Source: Enhydrobacter aerosaccus
GTDB taxonomy: Bacteria > Pseudomonadota > Alphaproteobacteria > Reyranellales > Reyranellaceae
Length of the DNA stretch: 57,429 bases
Assembly: GCA_903832005.1 (NCBI GenBank)
Contig: CAIKZO010000163.1
Span: 1 to 57,429 of the forward strand
Direction: 5' to 3'
Positions 1-8,379 of the stretch are shown here, piece after piece (position 1 is the stretch's first letter; every line of letters starts with the position of its first letter). Both the position numbers and the translations under genes were made by a program. The notes under the pieces were generated by a model that was given only the letters and a program-made list of their open reading frames with translations, was not told the DNA's origin and searched no databases.

Positions 1-2
1 CT

Positions 3-45
3 CTCCAGTGGCGCTCATGGTTGAACGCAAGATGCGCCACTGGAG
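3..45. repeat. Perfect 12-bp inverted repeat upstream of the aminotransferase
   Basis: Bases 3-14 (CTCCAGTGGCGC) are exactly complementary to bases 34-45 (GCGCCACTGGAG) with a 19-nt spacer. The right arm ends 24 bp before the preferred start codon at 70. A second small complementary pair (GGAG 42-45 with CTCC 53-56) could form an alternative structure. It could be an operator, a leader hairpin, or the terminator of a gene left of the window; no T-run follows, so a simple intrinsic terminator is unlikely. Confidence 0.6.
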
Positions 46-69
46 TGGCGCGCTCCAATGAGGTGTAGA

Positions 70-1356
70 ATGAGCGTCCAGACCATCGATCCCACCGCCG
101 ATCTCGTCACCGAGGCCAAGAAGGTCCTGCCGGGCGGCAGCTTCGGCAACATGCCGGCCGAGGTGATCCTGCGCGAAGGCAAGGCGGGGCACGTCTGGGA
201 CGAGGCTGGACGCGAGTATGTCGACTTCCTGCTGGGCTCCGGGCCAATGTTCATCGGCCACGCCCATCCCGAAGTAACGGCGGCGATCCAGGAGCAAGTG
301 CCGCTCGGCACGACCTACTTCGGCAACAACCGCCACGGCATCGCACTCGCCACGGCGATCTGCGAGGCCGTGCCCTGCGCCGACCAGGTGCGCTTCGTCT
401 GCTCCGGCACCGAGGCCGATCTCTACGCGATGCGCGCCGCGCGTGCCTATCGCAAGCGCGACAAGATCCTGAAGTTCGAGGGCGGCTATCACGGCATGAG
501 CGACTACGCGCTAATGTCGCTGGCGCCCAAGAACCCGGGCAATTTTCCGCGCGCGACACCTGACTCGGCCGGCATTCCCAAGAGCGTCGCCGACGAAATG
601 CTGGTCTGCGCCTTCAACGACCTCGAGATGTTCGAGGGGCTGATCAAGGAGCACAAGGAAGACCTCGCTGGCGTCATCATCGAGCCGTTCCAGCGCCTGA
701 TCCCGCCCAAGCCCGGCTTCCTGCAGGGCGTGCGGAAGATCACGCAGGAACACGGCATTCCGCTGATCTTCGATGAGGTCGTGACCGGCTTCCGCTTCGC
801 CTATGGCGGCGCGCAGGAATATTACGGCGTCACGCCCGACCTCTGCACCTTGGGCAAGATCGTGGGCGGTGGCTTTGCCCTGGCGGCGATCGCGGGCAAT
901 GCCGACATCATGAAACACTTCGATAGGCTGGCGATGGCCGACGAGGATTTCCTGTTCCAGGTCGGCACGCTGTCCGGCAATCCGGTCGCCTCGATCGCGG
1001 GCCTCGCCACGCTCGATATCCTGAAGCGGCCCGGCGCCTATGAGCAGGTCTTCAAGACCGGCCGCACCCTGATGGAGGCGTTGACCAAGCTGATCGCCAA
1101 GCATAGCGTGAAGGCGCAGGTGATCGGCGAGCCGCCGCTGTTCGACATCCTGTTCACCGACCAGCCGATCAAGGACTATCGCGACACGCTCAAGGCCGAC
1201 AAGGCGATGGGCACCCAGTTCAACAAGCTGCTGCGCGAGCGGGGCCTGATGAAGGGCGAGTCGAAATACTACGTGAGTCTCGCGCATACCCAGGCCGACA
1301 TCGACCAGACGATCAAGGCGTGGGACGAGTCGTTGGCGCTCTTGAAGAAGGGCTAG
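70..1356 (+). CDS. Class III PLP-dependent aminotransferase (glutamate-1-semialdehyde aminomutase-like)
   Basis: A 428-residue protein of the fold-type I, class III aminotransferase family. The PLP lysine is in LGKIVGGG (about K263), and the cofactor-binding Asp is in IFDEVVTGFR (about D236). CSGTEAD and GGYHG are typical of the glutamate-1-semialdehyde aminomutase branch. I prefer ATG 70 to ATG 58 because AGGTG at 61-65 lies at Shine-Dalgarno distance from it. With no tetrapyrrole genes nearby and an alpha-ketoglutarate dioxygenase facing it, a catabolic amine or amino-acid transaminase is as likely as HemL. Its TAG stop interlocks with that of the convergent dioxygenase in a shared CTAG. 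Confidence 0.9.
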   Translation: MSVQTIDPTADLVTEAKKVLPGGSFGNMPAEVILREGKAGHVWDEAGREYVDFLLGSGPMFIGHAHPEVTAAIQEQVPLGTTYFGNNRHGIALATAICEAVPCADQVRFVCSGTEADLYAMRAARAYRKRDKILKFEGGYHGMSDYALMSLAPKNPGNFPRATPDSAGIPKSVADEMLVCAFNDLEMFEGLIKEHKEDLAGVIIEPFQRLIPPKPGFLQGVRKITQEHGIPLIFDEVVTGFRFAYGGAQEYYGVTPDLCTLGKIVGGGFALAAIAGNADIMKHFDRLAMADEDFLFQVGTLSGNPVASIAGLATLDILKRPGAYEQVFKTGRTLMEALTKLIAKHSVKAQVIGEPPLFDILFTDQPIKDYRDTLKADKAMGTQFNKLLRERGLMKGESKYYVSLAHTQADIDQTIKAWDESLALLKKG

Positions 1357-2243
1357 GCGACCTTCTTCTGCAACAGCTCGACCGTGTTGCCGATGTCCTG
1401 CACGGTCGTGCGATGCAGGTCGCGCTCCTCGTCCAGGCTCTCGAACGGCATGGCGCGATGCATGGTGTGGCGGTTGTCCCACATCACGAGATCACCGGCC
1501 GTCCACTTGTGGGAATGGACGTATTTCGGTTGCGTCGCGTGCTCGATCAGCTCGGCGAGCAGCGCGCGGCCCTCGTCCTGCGGCCAGCCGATGATGTGCG
1601 AGGCGTGGGAGGCGAGGTAGAGCGAACGCCGTCCGGTCACGGGATGCACGCGCACCAGCACTTGCTGCACCGCCGGATGCGCGGCGCGGCTCTCGGCGGA
1701 GAAGTCGCTGAAGCCGATCTTGGCGCGTGACGTGAAGATGGAATGCTCGACGAGCAGGCCATCGATCCGCCGCTTCATCGCCTCGGGCAAGTCGTCGTAG
1801 GCGGTCTGCATGTCGGCGAACTCGGTATTGCCGCCCTTGCTCGGCACCTTGTGCGCGTAGAGCAGCGAGCATTTCGACGGGATGTGCTGGTAGGTGCTGT
1901 CGGTGTGCCAGAGCTGGTTGCCCTTGGAATACTTGCGCCTGAGGTCGTCGGCCGCGCGGATCTTGTTGTCGAGCGTGAGGTTCGAGACGCGGTTGATCTC
2001 GGGCAGGGTCGAGCGGCCGCCGTCGATCGAGGCACCCATGGTCACGACCTCGAGCGGTCCGAGGCGGCGGCTGAAGGCGACGTGCTGTTCCTGCGTGAGC
2101 TTCTGCGCGGGGAAGTGCAGGACGCGATGCTGGGCGAAGGCGTCCTCGATCGCGTCGAAGGCCGCGGCATCGACGTTGGCGAGATCGACGCCGTCCAGGC
2201 GGGCGAAGAACAGCGGGTGGAGGCGGGTGACGTCGATGGACAT
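1353..2243 (-). CDS. TauD/TfdA-family Fe(II)/2-oxoglutarate dioxygenase
   Basis: A 296-residue, full-length member of the taurine/2,4-D dioxygenase family. The iron facial triad is visible as H113 and D115 (LWHTDSTY) and H262 (HTMHRAMPF); R278 (LHRTT) is the expected 2-oxoglutarate carboxylate ligand. Such enzymes hydroxylate a substrate carbon and so release sulfite, phenol, amine or similar groups; the substrate cannot be told here. AGGAG lies 8 bp before the start. It is transcribed towards the aminotransferase, and 10 bp separates its start from the stop of the upstream Bug-type receptor, so the two are probably co-transcribed. Confidence 0.9.
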   Translation of the reverse strand: MSIDVTRLHPLFFARLDGVDLANVDAAAFDAIEDAFAQHRVLHFPAQKLTQEQHVAFSRRLGPLEVVTMGASIDGGRSTLPEINRVSNLTLDNKIRAADDLRRKYSKGNQLWHTDSTYQHIPSKCSLLYAHKVPSKGGNTEFADMQTAYDDLPEAMKRRIDGLLVEHSIFTSRAKIGFSDFSAESRAAHPAVQQVLVRVHPVTGRRSLYLASHASHIIGWPQDEGRALLAELIEHATQPKYVHSHKWTAGDLVMWDNRHTMHRAMPFESLDEERDLHRTTVQDIGNTVELLQKKVA

Positions 2244-2253
2244 GGGCGAACTC

Positions 2254-3234
2254 CTAATTGAGCTGCAGCTTTGCCGACTTGATGATGCGGGCCCAGCGAT
2301 CCTGCTCGGCCACGATGAGGGTGCGTGCTTCCTGCGGCGTCGAGGGCTGGGGTGTGAAGTCGAGGTCGATGGCCAGCCGTTCGCGCAGGCGTGGCTGGCC
2401 GAGCATCGTGTTGAGGGCGCCGTTGAGGGTGCGCACGAGATCGTCCGGCGTGCCCTTCGGGACCAGCAGCGAGAACCAGTTCACGACCTCGTAGTCGGCG
2501 AAGCCCTGCTCGGCGATCGTCGGCACGTCGGGGAAGCCGGGCGAGCGCGTCCGGCCGGTGCAGGCGATGGGGCGAATCTTGCCGGCGCGCGCGAGCTGTG
2601 CGAGGGCAGCCGACGCGAAGGCGAAATCGATGCGGCCTTCGGCCAGGTCGGCCTGCAGCATGCTGCCGCTGGTATAGGGCACGTTCACAGCGTTGATGCC
2701 GGTGAGCTGCTGAAGCAGCACGGCGGAGAGATGCAAGGTGCTGCCGACGCCGGCCGAGCCGTAGGACAGGCCCTGCGTTTTCGTCTTGCCCAGCGCGATC
2801 AGCTCGGCCAGCGAGCGGGCGGACGAGGTGCCCGGCACAAACAGGATGTTGGGATAGCTGCCGATCGTGCCGACCGGATCGAAGTCGGTGCGCGGATCGT
2901 AGGCGAGCGTGGGATAGAGGCTGGGCGCGGTCAGGATCGCGCCGGAGCTGCCGAGGGTGAGCGTCGCGCCATCGGGCTTGGCCTTGGCGCCGATCGCGGC
3001 ACCGATGGTGCCGCTGGCGCCGCCCTTGTTGTCGACGATGAGCGTGACACCCAATTGCTCGTGCAGCCCGTCGGCCACCAGTCGCGCCAGCACGTCGGTG
3101 CCGCCGCCCGGCGGGAAGCCCACGATGAAGCGCACGAGATCGACCGGATAGGCCGCCGCCGACGCGGCGCGCGTGGCGACGATCGATCCGGCCAGTCCCA
3201 TGAGCAAGGTGCGGCGCTTCAACGATTCATACAT
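2254..3234 (-). CDS. Bug/TctC-type periplasmic solute-binding protein (orphan)
   Basis: The protein has 326 residues when started at the methionine before YESLKRRTLL. It has a Tat/Sec-like leader (RRTLLMGLAGS) ending in an Ala-rich cleavage region. The mature domain begins with VRFIVGFPPGGGTDVLAR, the hallmark carboxylate-binding loop of tripartite tricarboxylate transporter receptors; IVDNKGGASGTIGA is also diagnostic. No TctA or TctB membrane partner is in the window, as is usual for expanded Bug families in proteobacteria. The ligand is probably a carboxylate. The open frame extends far upstream of the chosen start, but that extension lies over the DUF1800 gene and is not coding. Confidence 0.88.
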   Translation of the reverse strand: MYESLKRRTLLMGLAGSIVATRAASAAAYPVDLVRFIVGFPPGGGTDVLARLVADGLHEQLGVTLIVDNKGGASGTIGAAIGAKAKPDGATLTLGSSGAILTAPSLYPTLAYDPRTDFDPVGTIGSYPNILFVPGTSSARSLAELIALGKTKTQGLSYGSAGVGSTLHLSAVLLQQLTGINAVNVPYTSGSMLQADLAEGRIDFAFASAALAQLARAGKIRPIACTGRTRSPGFPDVPTIAEQGFADYEVVNWFSLLVPKGTPDDLVRTLNGALNTMLGQPRLRERLAIDLDFTPQPSTPQEARTLIVAEQDRWARIIKSAKLQLN

Positions 3235-3363
3235 TGCGAAGAGTGTACGCCCGCGCCTTGCGCGCTCCAACTTTCGCCACGGAGAACGGCCTTCTGTCTG
3301 TCGGGGCAATGTCAGGTGGCTGTAAGCCGTAATCTGGCCAAAGACCGAGTCGTATAAGCACGT

Positions 3364-4920
3364 ATGGCATTCGATCTCGATCCCCGCATGGTGTTGAACA
3401 AGCTGGCGTTCGGTCCGACCGACGCCGAGCTGGGAGAGATGCGCAAGTCGGGCGCCGAGGCCTGGCTGGCGCGCCAGCTCAAGCCCGACGCGGGCGACGA
3501 CTGCGCCGAGCGCATCAAGGCCGCGAAGATCCATCTCAAGTACACGAGCAAGAATCCCGATGCCGAAGTCGACGAGGATCGCTCGCTCGGCGTGATCGAC
3601 CAGCCGATCGAGGAACACTGGAAGCTCCTCGACAAGTCTGTCGCCAACAACGAGCGGGTGTTCCTGCGCAACGCCGTCGTAGGCGCCACGCTGATCCGCG
3701 CCGTGCACAGCCGCTGGCAGTTGCGCGAGGTGCTGGTCGACTTCTGGCACAACCATTTCAACGTCAATGCCGCGGGCGATTCCACGGTCGCGGTGGCGCT
3801 GCCGGCCTACGACCGCGACGTGATCCGCGCCCATGCACTCGGAAACTTCCGCGAGATGCTCGAGGCCGTCGCCAAGAGCGCCGCCATGCAGGTCTATCTC
3901 AACAACCGCTCCTCGCGCGGCGGCGCGGCCAACGAGAACTATGCGCGCGAGCTGTTCGAGCTGCACACGCTCGGGCGCCCGGCCTATCTCAACGCACTCT
4001 ACAACAAGTGGCGCGACGTGCCGGGCGCGCTACAGGGCCATCCACAGGGCTACATCGACCAGGACGTCTACGAAGCGGCGCGCGCCTTCACCGGCTGGAC
4101 CATCGAGGACGGCGCGGGCATCGGCGCCGGCCGGAAGCTGCCCCTCACGGGCAAGTTCACCTACGTCGAGACCTTCCACGACAATTACCAGAAGCGGCTG
4201 CTGGCGACCGAGTTCGACCCGTACCAGCCGCCGATGTCCGACGGCAACAAGGTGCTCGACCTCGTGGCCGATCATCCGGCGACGGCGCAATATGTCTGCG
4301 GCAAGCTCTGCACGCGGCTGGTTTCGGATACGCCGGACAAGGCGCTCGTCGCGGCGGCGGTCAAGGTGTGGACCGAGCAGCGCCGCAAGCCCGACCAGAT
4401 CGCGCGCGTGGTTGAGGCGATCGTGCGCTCCGACTCCTTCCGCCGCTCCGCCGGCGCCAAGATCAAGCGGCCGCTCGAGCTCTTTGTCTCGTTCGCGCGC
4501 GGCGCTGGCGTCGATCTCGTGCCGACGCTCGCCCTGATCGGCACGCTCGACGGCAGCGGCCAGCGCCTGTTCGGCTGGGGACCGCCGACCGGTCATCCCG
4601 ATGAGAACGACTACTGGCTGTCGTCCAGCATGATACGCGCGCGCTGGACCCTGATGCTGGGCCTGGTCGAGGATTACTGGAAGGCGGGCGTTGCCGCCGT
4701 CGTGCCCGCGATCGCCAGCCGCCCCACGCCGGAGGCGGCCGTGGCGGCCGCGCACCAGAGGCTGCTGGGAAGCGAGCCGCCGCCGCAGGTCACCGCCGCG
4801 ATCCTGACTGGCATGGGCCTGCGTCCCGGCATTTCCCTCGAGGCGCGCAAGGATACGGTCCCGGTGGCCAAGCGAATGCTCGCCTACTGCGCCATGACGC
4901 CTGCGTTCCAGACGAGGTGA
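3364..4920 (+). CDS. DUF1800 family protein
   Basis: A 518-residue protein that starts with the characteristic DUF1800 opening (VLNKLAFGPTDAEL) and contains the family blocks VDFWHNHFNV and NYARELFELHTLG, with FTGWT downstream. The function of the family is not established. The His-rich VDFWHNHFNV segment is conserved and could bind metal, which is my inference. No signal peptide is obvious. It is followed after 4 bp by a DUF1501 gene; these two families are very commonly paired, so the products probably act together, possibly with the partner exported. Confidence 0.9.
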   Translation: MAFDLDPRMVLNKLAFGPTDAELGEMRKSGAEAWLARQLKPDAGDDCAERIKAAKIHLKYTSKNPDAEVDEDRSLGVIDQPIEEHWKLLDKSVANNERVFLRNAVVGATLIRAVHSRWQLREVLVDFWHNHFNVNAAGDSTVAVALPAYDRDVIRAHALGNFREMLEAVAKSAAMQVYLNNRSSRGGAANENYARELFELHTLGRPAYLNALYNKWRDVPGALQGHPQGYIDQDVYEAARAFTGWTIEDGAGIGAGRKLPLTGKFTYVETFHDNYQKRLLATEFDPYQPPMSDGNKVLDLVADHPATAQYVCGKLCTRLVSDTPDKALVAAAVKVWTEQRRKPDQIARVVEAIVRSDSFRRSAGAKIKRPLELFVSFARGAGVDLVPTLALIGTLDGSGQRLFGWGPPTGHPDENDYWLSSSMIRARWTLMLGLVEDYWKAGVAAVVPAIASRPTPEAAVAAAHQRLLGSEPPPQVTAAILTGMGLRPGISLEARKDTVPVAKRMLAYCAMTPAFQTR

Positions 4921-4924
4921 GATC

Positions 4925-6157
4925 ATGCTGACACGTCGTCATCTTCTCGCCGGCACCACGGCGCTTTCGCTCGCCCCGTCGGTCCGCGCCTTCGCGGCAC
5001 CCGCGCCGGAGCCGGGACCGGTGCTGGTCACGGTCTTCCTGCGCGGCGGCATGGATTCGCTGGGCGTCGTGGCGCCGGTCGACGACCGCAACTACACCGC
5101 CGACCGCCCACCCGAGATGCGGCTGCTGGCCGACGGCGACAAGCCGGCGCTCCGCCTCGACAAGGCGCCGGCCGGCCTCGACTTCCGCCTGCATCCCGAG
5201 ATGGGCGCGCTGCGCGATCTCTATCAGTCCGAGCGCATCGCGCTGATTCATGCCTCGGGCCTGGCCAACGGCACGCGCAGCCACTTCGGCGCGCAGGAGC
5301 TGATCGAGCGCGGCCTCGCCAATCCCGACGACACCACGCACGTGGGCGGCGGCTGGATGGCGCGCTGGCTCGCCGCCTCGGGCGACGCCAAGCGGCCGGC
5401 CTTTGTCGCGGCGGCGGGTGTGCCGGAGGAGCTGGCGACGCATGCCGATGCGATTGCCGCGGGCGACCTGCGCGGCGGCATGAGCGTGCCGGGCGGCAAG
5501 CAGGCCGCGACCGTGCTGGGCCATCTCTACCGCGAAGGCAACGGCGCCTTCGAGCAGGCGGGGCGGCGGACCTTGCGCGGCATCAACCTGATCGATGGAC
5601 GCCTGCGTGAGCCCGACGGCAAGGTTGCGGTCTACAAGCCAACGGGCAATGCCACCTACGAGGACACCGAGGCCGGCCGCAGCCTGATGACGGTGGCGCG
5701 GGTGATCCGCATGGACCTCGGCATCCGCGCCTTCACCGTCGATATCGGCGGCTGGGACACGCACGAGAACCAGCCGCCAAGGCTCGCCATCTTGGTCGGC
5801 CAACTGTCGCGCGCGCTGGGCTCGTTCCACGAGGATTTGCATGCGCAACTCGGCAATGTCGTCGTCGTGGTGATGAGCGAGTTCGGCCGGCGCCTGCGCT
5901 CCAACAAGAGCAACGGCACCGACCATGGCCATGCCGGCCTCACGATCGTGTCGGCGCCGAAGATCCTGGGCGGCCGCCTGCATGGTGCATGGCCGGGGCT
6001 GGCGTCAGATCAGCTCGACAATGCGGTGGACCTGGCGATGACAACCGACATCCGCAGCATCTTGGCCGAACTGATGAATGGTCCGTTGCAGACGCCCACT
6101 GCCGTAGCGTCCAGCTTCCCGAATTTCACGCCGAAGAAAGTCGGGCTCTTCGCCTGA
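4925..6157 (+). CDS. DUF1501 family exported protein
   Basis: A 410-residue protein with an N-terminal Tat-type leader (LTRRHLLAGTTALSLAP, then AFA). The body has features of the sulfatase/alkaline-phosphatase-like DUF1501 fold: VTVFLRGGMDSLG near the start, a central DIGGWDTHENQ, and a C-terminal VMSEFGRR followed by NGTDHGHAG. The Asp/His positions match the metal-binding sites of that superfamily, although the usual Ser/Thr nucleophile is not clear to me. It follows the DUF1800 gene by 4 bp and they form an operon. The enzymatic role is unknown. Confidence 0.9.
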   Translation: MLTRRHLLAGTTALSLAPSVRAFAAPAPEPGPVLVTVFLRGGMDSLGVVAPVDDRNYTADRPPEMRLLADGDKPALRLDKAPAGLDFRLHPEMGALRDLYQSERIALIHASGLANGTRSHFGAQELIERGLANPDDTTHVGGGWMARWLAASGDAKRPAFVAAAGVPEELATHADAIAAGDLRGGMSVPGGKQAATVLGHLYREGNGAFEQAGRRTLRGINLIDGRLREPDGKVAVYKPTGNATYEDTEAGRSLMTVARVIRMDLGIRAFTVDIGGWDTHENQPPRLAILVGQLSRALGSFHEDLHAQLGNVVVVVMSEFGRRLRSNKSNGTDHGHAGLTIVSAPKILGGRLHGAWPGLASDQLDNAVDLAMTTDIRSILAELMNGPLQTPTAVASSFPNFTPKKVGLFA

Positions 6158-6161
6158 CCTC

Positions 6162-6902
6162 TTACGGCATCTCCATACCCTTGGCGCGCAGCAGCGGATC
6201 GAGCTCGACGTTGGACATCCAGGCGATCAGGCCCATGACGGCATCGGAGTTGCCGGCGCGCGGGCCCATCACGGCGGCGTAGACGATGTAGCTCTGCAGC
6301 GATGCGGGGATCGCGCCGGCAAAGCGCACGCCCGGCACCGAGACAATCTCGCTCGACAGCGCCAGCGCCACGTCGGCCTGGTTGCTGGCAACCCTTTGAG
6401 CGGCGAGGGCTCCGACCACGGTCACGCTCTTGCGCTGGACTTCGTTCCACACGCCCAGCCGCTGGAAGAGCTGCGGATAGAAGGAGCCTCCCGCGCTCGG
6501 GCTCGCATAGGCGATCGCGTGCGCCGACAACAGGGTTTGGCGCAGCACTTCCAGGCTGCCGACCTGCGGCCACGGATCGGAGAGGCGCGTGGCGACGCCC
6601 ACGCCCACCTTCGCCAGGAGGGTGAGCGAATCGTCGATCACCTTGTTCTCGCCGGTCAGCTTCTCGATCGCGTCCTGCGTCGTGATCAGCACGTCGAACT
6701 TCTCGTTGCCGAGAAGGCGCCGCGTGATGGCGCTGGGCGAATCGTATTCGACAGCGACCTTGTGGCCGCTCTGCTTCTCGTAGGACGGCGCCAGGTCCTG
6801 CAGCATCGGCTTGTAGCCGACGGCGGCGAGGACCTTGATCTCGTCGGCGGACGCTGTGCCGGCAACGAGTATGAAAAGAGAGGCGAGGAGAAAGCGGATC
6901 AT
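6162..6902 (-). CDS. ModA-like extracellular solute-binding protein
   Basis: A 246-residue protein with a Sec signal peptide (IRFLLASLFILVAGTASA) and a mature start EIKVLAAVGYKPMLQDL. The fold resembles the molybdate-binding type (SBP_bac_11-like): ALAAVGY-type first strand, then FDVLITTQDAIEKL and VGVGVATR. No permease or ATPase accompanies it, so molybdate transport should not be assumed; related orphan proteins are often annotated only as substrate-binding domain proteins. Its ATG overlaps the TGA of the upstream reductase gene (ATGA, 6899-6902), indicating translational coupling. Confidence 0.82.
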   Translation of the reverse strand: MIRFLLASLFILVAGTASADEIKVLAAVGYKPMLQDLAPSYEKQSGHKVAVEYDSPSAITRRLLGNEKFDVLITTQDAIEKLTGENKVIDDSLTLLAKVGVGVATRLSDPWPQVGSLEVLRQTLLSAHAIAYASPSAGGSFYPQLFQRLGVWNEVQRKSVTVVGALAAQRVASNQADVALALSSEIVSVPGVRFAGAIPASLQSYIVYAAVMGPRAGNSDAVMGLIAWMSNVELDPLLRAKGMEMP

Positions 6903-7822
6903 GTGGGTGCGCCGAGAATATAGGGCTTGAGGGCGGCGTACAGCAGCCTGTGCACGGGCGTCGGCACGCCGAGCTGGCGGCCGAGTTCGACCACCTTGCC
7001 CGAGAGCCAGGGCAGCTCGATGCGGTTGCCGCGCACCAGGTCGACGGCCATCGAGGCCATCAGCTCGGCAGGGGCGTTGCGGTTGAAGTTGAGCGTCAGC
7101 TCGACGGCATTGTCGGGCAGCACGATGCCGCGCGCGCGACCGACGTCGAAGACTTCCCGGTAGGCCAGCGGGAACAGCGGTGCGATGTCGGGATCGTCGC
7201 GCAGCTTGCCGATCGGCAGCCGTGTCACCGCCATCATGCTGGCGTTGGAGGCGAGCAGGATGAACTTCATCCAGAGGTCGGTCAGGATGTTGGGGCTGAG
7301 CACGCCGTCGATGCCGGCCTTCTTGCACATCGCAGCGAACGCCTCGGCGCGCGCACTCTTGCTGCCGTCGAGCTCGCCGAACGGCATGCGCAGCACGGTA
7401 CCGGTCTGGCGGATCACGCCAGGCGCGCCGATCGTGGCGCTGATGTTGGCGACGCCGCCCATCACGGCCTGTTTGCCCAGGATCGGGATCAGCCGCTCCG
7501 AGGCATCGATGCCGTTCTGCAGCGGGATCACCGCCGTGTTCGGCCCGACCATCGGCTTGATGTGCGCGCCGGCGCTCTCGACGTCCCACAGCTTGACGCA
7601 GAACAGCACGAAATCGACGGGGCCCACGGTGGCAGGATCGTCGGTCGCCTGGGTCGGCACGAGATGGATGTTGCCGCGCGCGCTCTCGACCTTGAGGCCC
7701 TGGCTTTTCATGGCCGCGAGATGGGCGCCGCGGGCGATGAAGGTCACGTCGGCGCCGGCCTGTGCCAGCGCCGCGCCATATCCTCCTCCGACGCCACCGG
7801 CGCCGACAACCGCGATCCGCAT
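6899..7822 (-). CDS. 2-dehydropantoate 2-reductase family protein (PanE/ApbA-like)
   Basis: A 307-residue NAD(P)-dependent dehydrogenase. The N-terminal Rossmann motif is VVGAGGVGGGYGAAL; the catalytic Lys region is LWMKFILLASNASMMAV and the C-terminal helical domain is complete. True PanE reduces ketopantoate for pantothenate synthesis, but alphaproteobacteria carry many ApbA paralogues acting on other 2-oxo acids. The setting (small binding protein, HutD-like protein, CurA-like reductase) has no pantothenate gene, so a catabolic paralogue is likely. Only 14 bp separates it from the HutD-like gene. Confidence 0.85.
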   Translation of the reverse strand: MRIAVVGAGGVGGGYGAALAQAGADVTFIARGAHLAAMKSQGLKVESARGNIHLVPTQATDDPATVGPVDFVLFCVKLWDVESAGAHIKPMVGPNTAVIPLQNGIDASERLIPILGKQAVMGGVANISATIGAPGVIRQTGTVLRMPFGELDGSKSARAEAFAAMCKKAGIDGVLSPNILTDLWMKFILLASNASMMAVTRLPIGKLRDDPDIAPLFPLAYREVFDVGRARGIVLPDNAVELTLNFNRNAPAELMASMAVDLVRGNRIELPWLSGKVVELGRQLGVPTPVHRLLYAALKPYILGAPT

Positions 7823-7836
7823 GTAAGGCTCGACCT

Positions 7837-8379
7837 CTAGCTAATGCTGGCCACCAGGACGCGGCCGCTTCCGCAAGCGAGCATCGTCGGGCCGGCGGCC
7901 TCGATACGCAAGCAGTGATCGACCGCCAGCGTATGCTCGCCGATCGTGGACGCTTCAGTCGGTGCGTAGGCGAAGTGCAACCCTTTGCCTAATTGCAGCG
8001 ACTTGCCGGCGTGGAGGATCTGCATGTCGACGGCAACGTCGGCGCGTCGGCCGATCAGGTTCACGACCTCGACGGCACCGGCTTCGAGGCGGCTCGTCAG
8101 CTTTAGCTCGCCGCGATAGCGCACGATCTTGAAGGGCGCGCGCAGGTCGATCTCGCCCGCCGGTCCGTCGAGCACCAGGCCGCTGCCTCTGATCACCACC
8201 TGCACGCGGTCGTAGCCGGTGTAGTCGGAGAAGGGACCGGGCACGGGGATCGCCGTGCGCCCGAAGCGCCAGACTTCGCCGTCGGCCGCGCTGACCGCGG
8301 CGATGTCGGTTGCGACACCGCCGCCGTTCTTCCACGGGATGGCGCGATATTGAGAGGGGGTGAGAAGGGTGATCGTCAC
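7837..8379 (-). CDS. HutD family protein
   Basis: A 180-residue cupin-like protein with the family signature near its N terminus (YRAIPWKNGGGVATDI) and FSDYTGYDRVQVVI. HutD proteins are associated with histidine utilisation in pseudomonads and are thought to limit pathway flux or bind an intermediate such as formylglutamate; no hut genes lie nearby here. I chose GTG at 8379 because it overlaps the TGA of the upstream oxidoreductase gene (GTGA), which fits the coupled arrangement of this operon. The long open frame upstream of it is a shadow of that gene. Confidence 0.85.
   Translation of the reverse strand: MTITLLTPSQYRAIPWKNGGGVATDIAAVSAADGEVWRFGRTAIPVPGPFSDYTGYDRVQVVIRGSGLVLDGPAGEIDLRAPFKIVRYRGELKLTSRLEAGAVEVVNLIGRRADVAVDMQILHAGKSLQLGKGLHFAYAPTEASTIGEHTLAVDHCLRIEAAGPTMLACGSGRVLVASIS

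Noticed and set aside
1743..2261. Long plus-strand open frame over the TauD gene
   Set aside because: High-GC shadow with repetitive Val/Gly/Arg content; the minus-strand gene has full family motifs and iron ligands.
2254..3966. A 570-codon open frame suggesting a fusion protein upstream of the Bug receptor
   Set aside because: The N-terminal part lies antisense to the DUF1800 gene and has no signal or family. The receptor leader starts at 3234.
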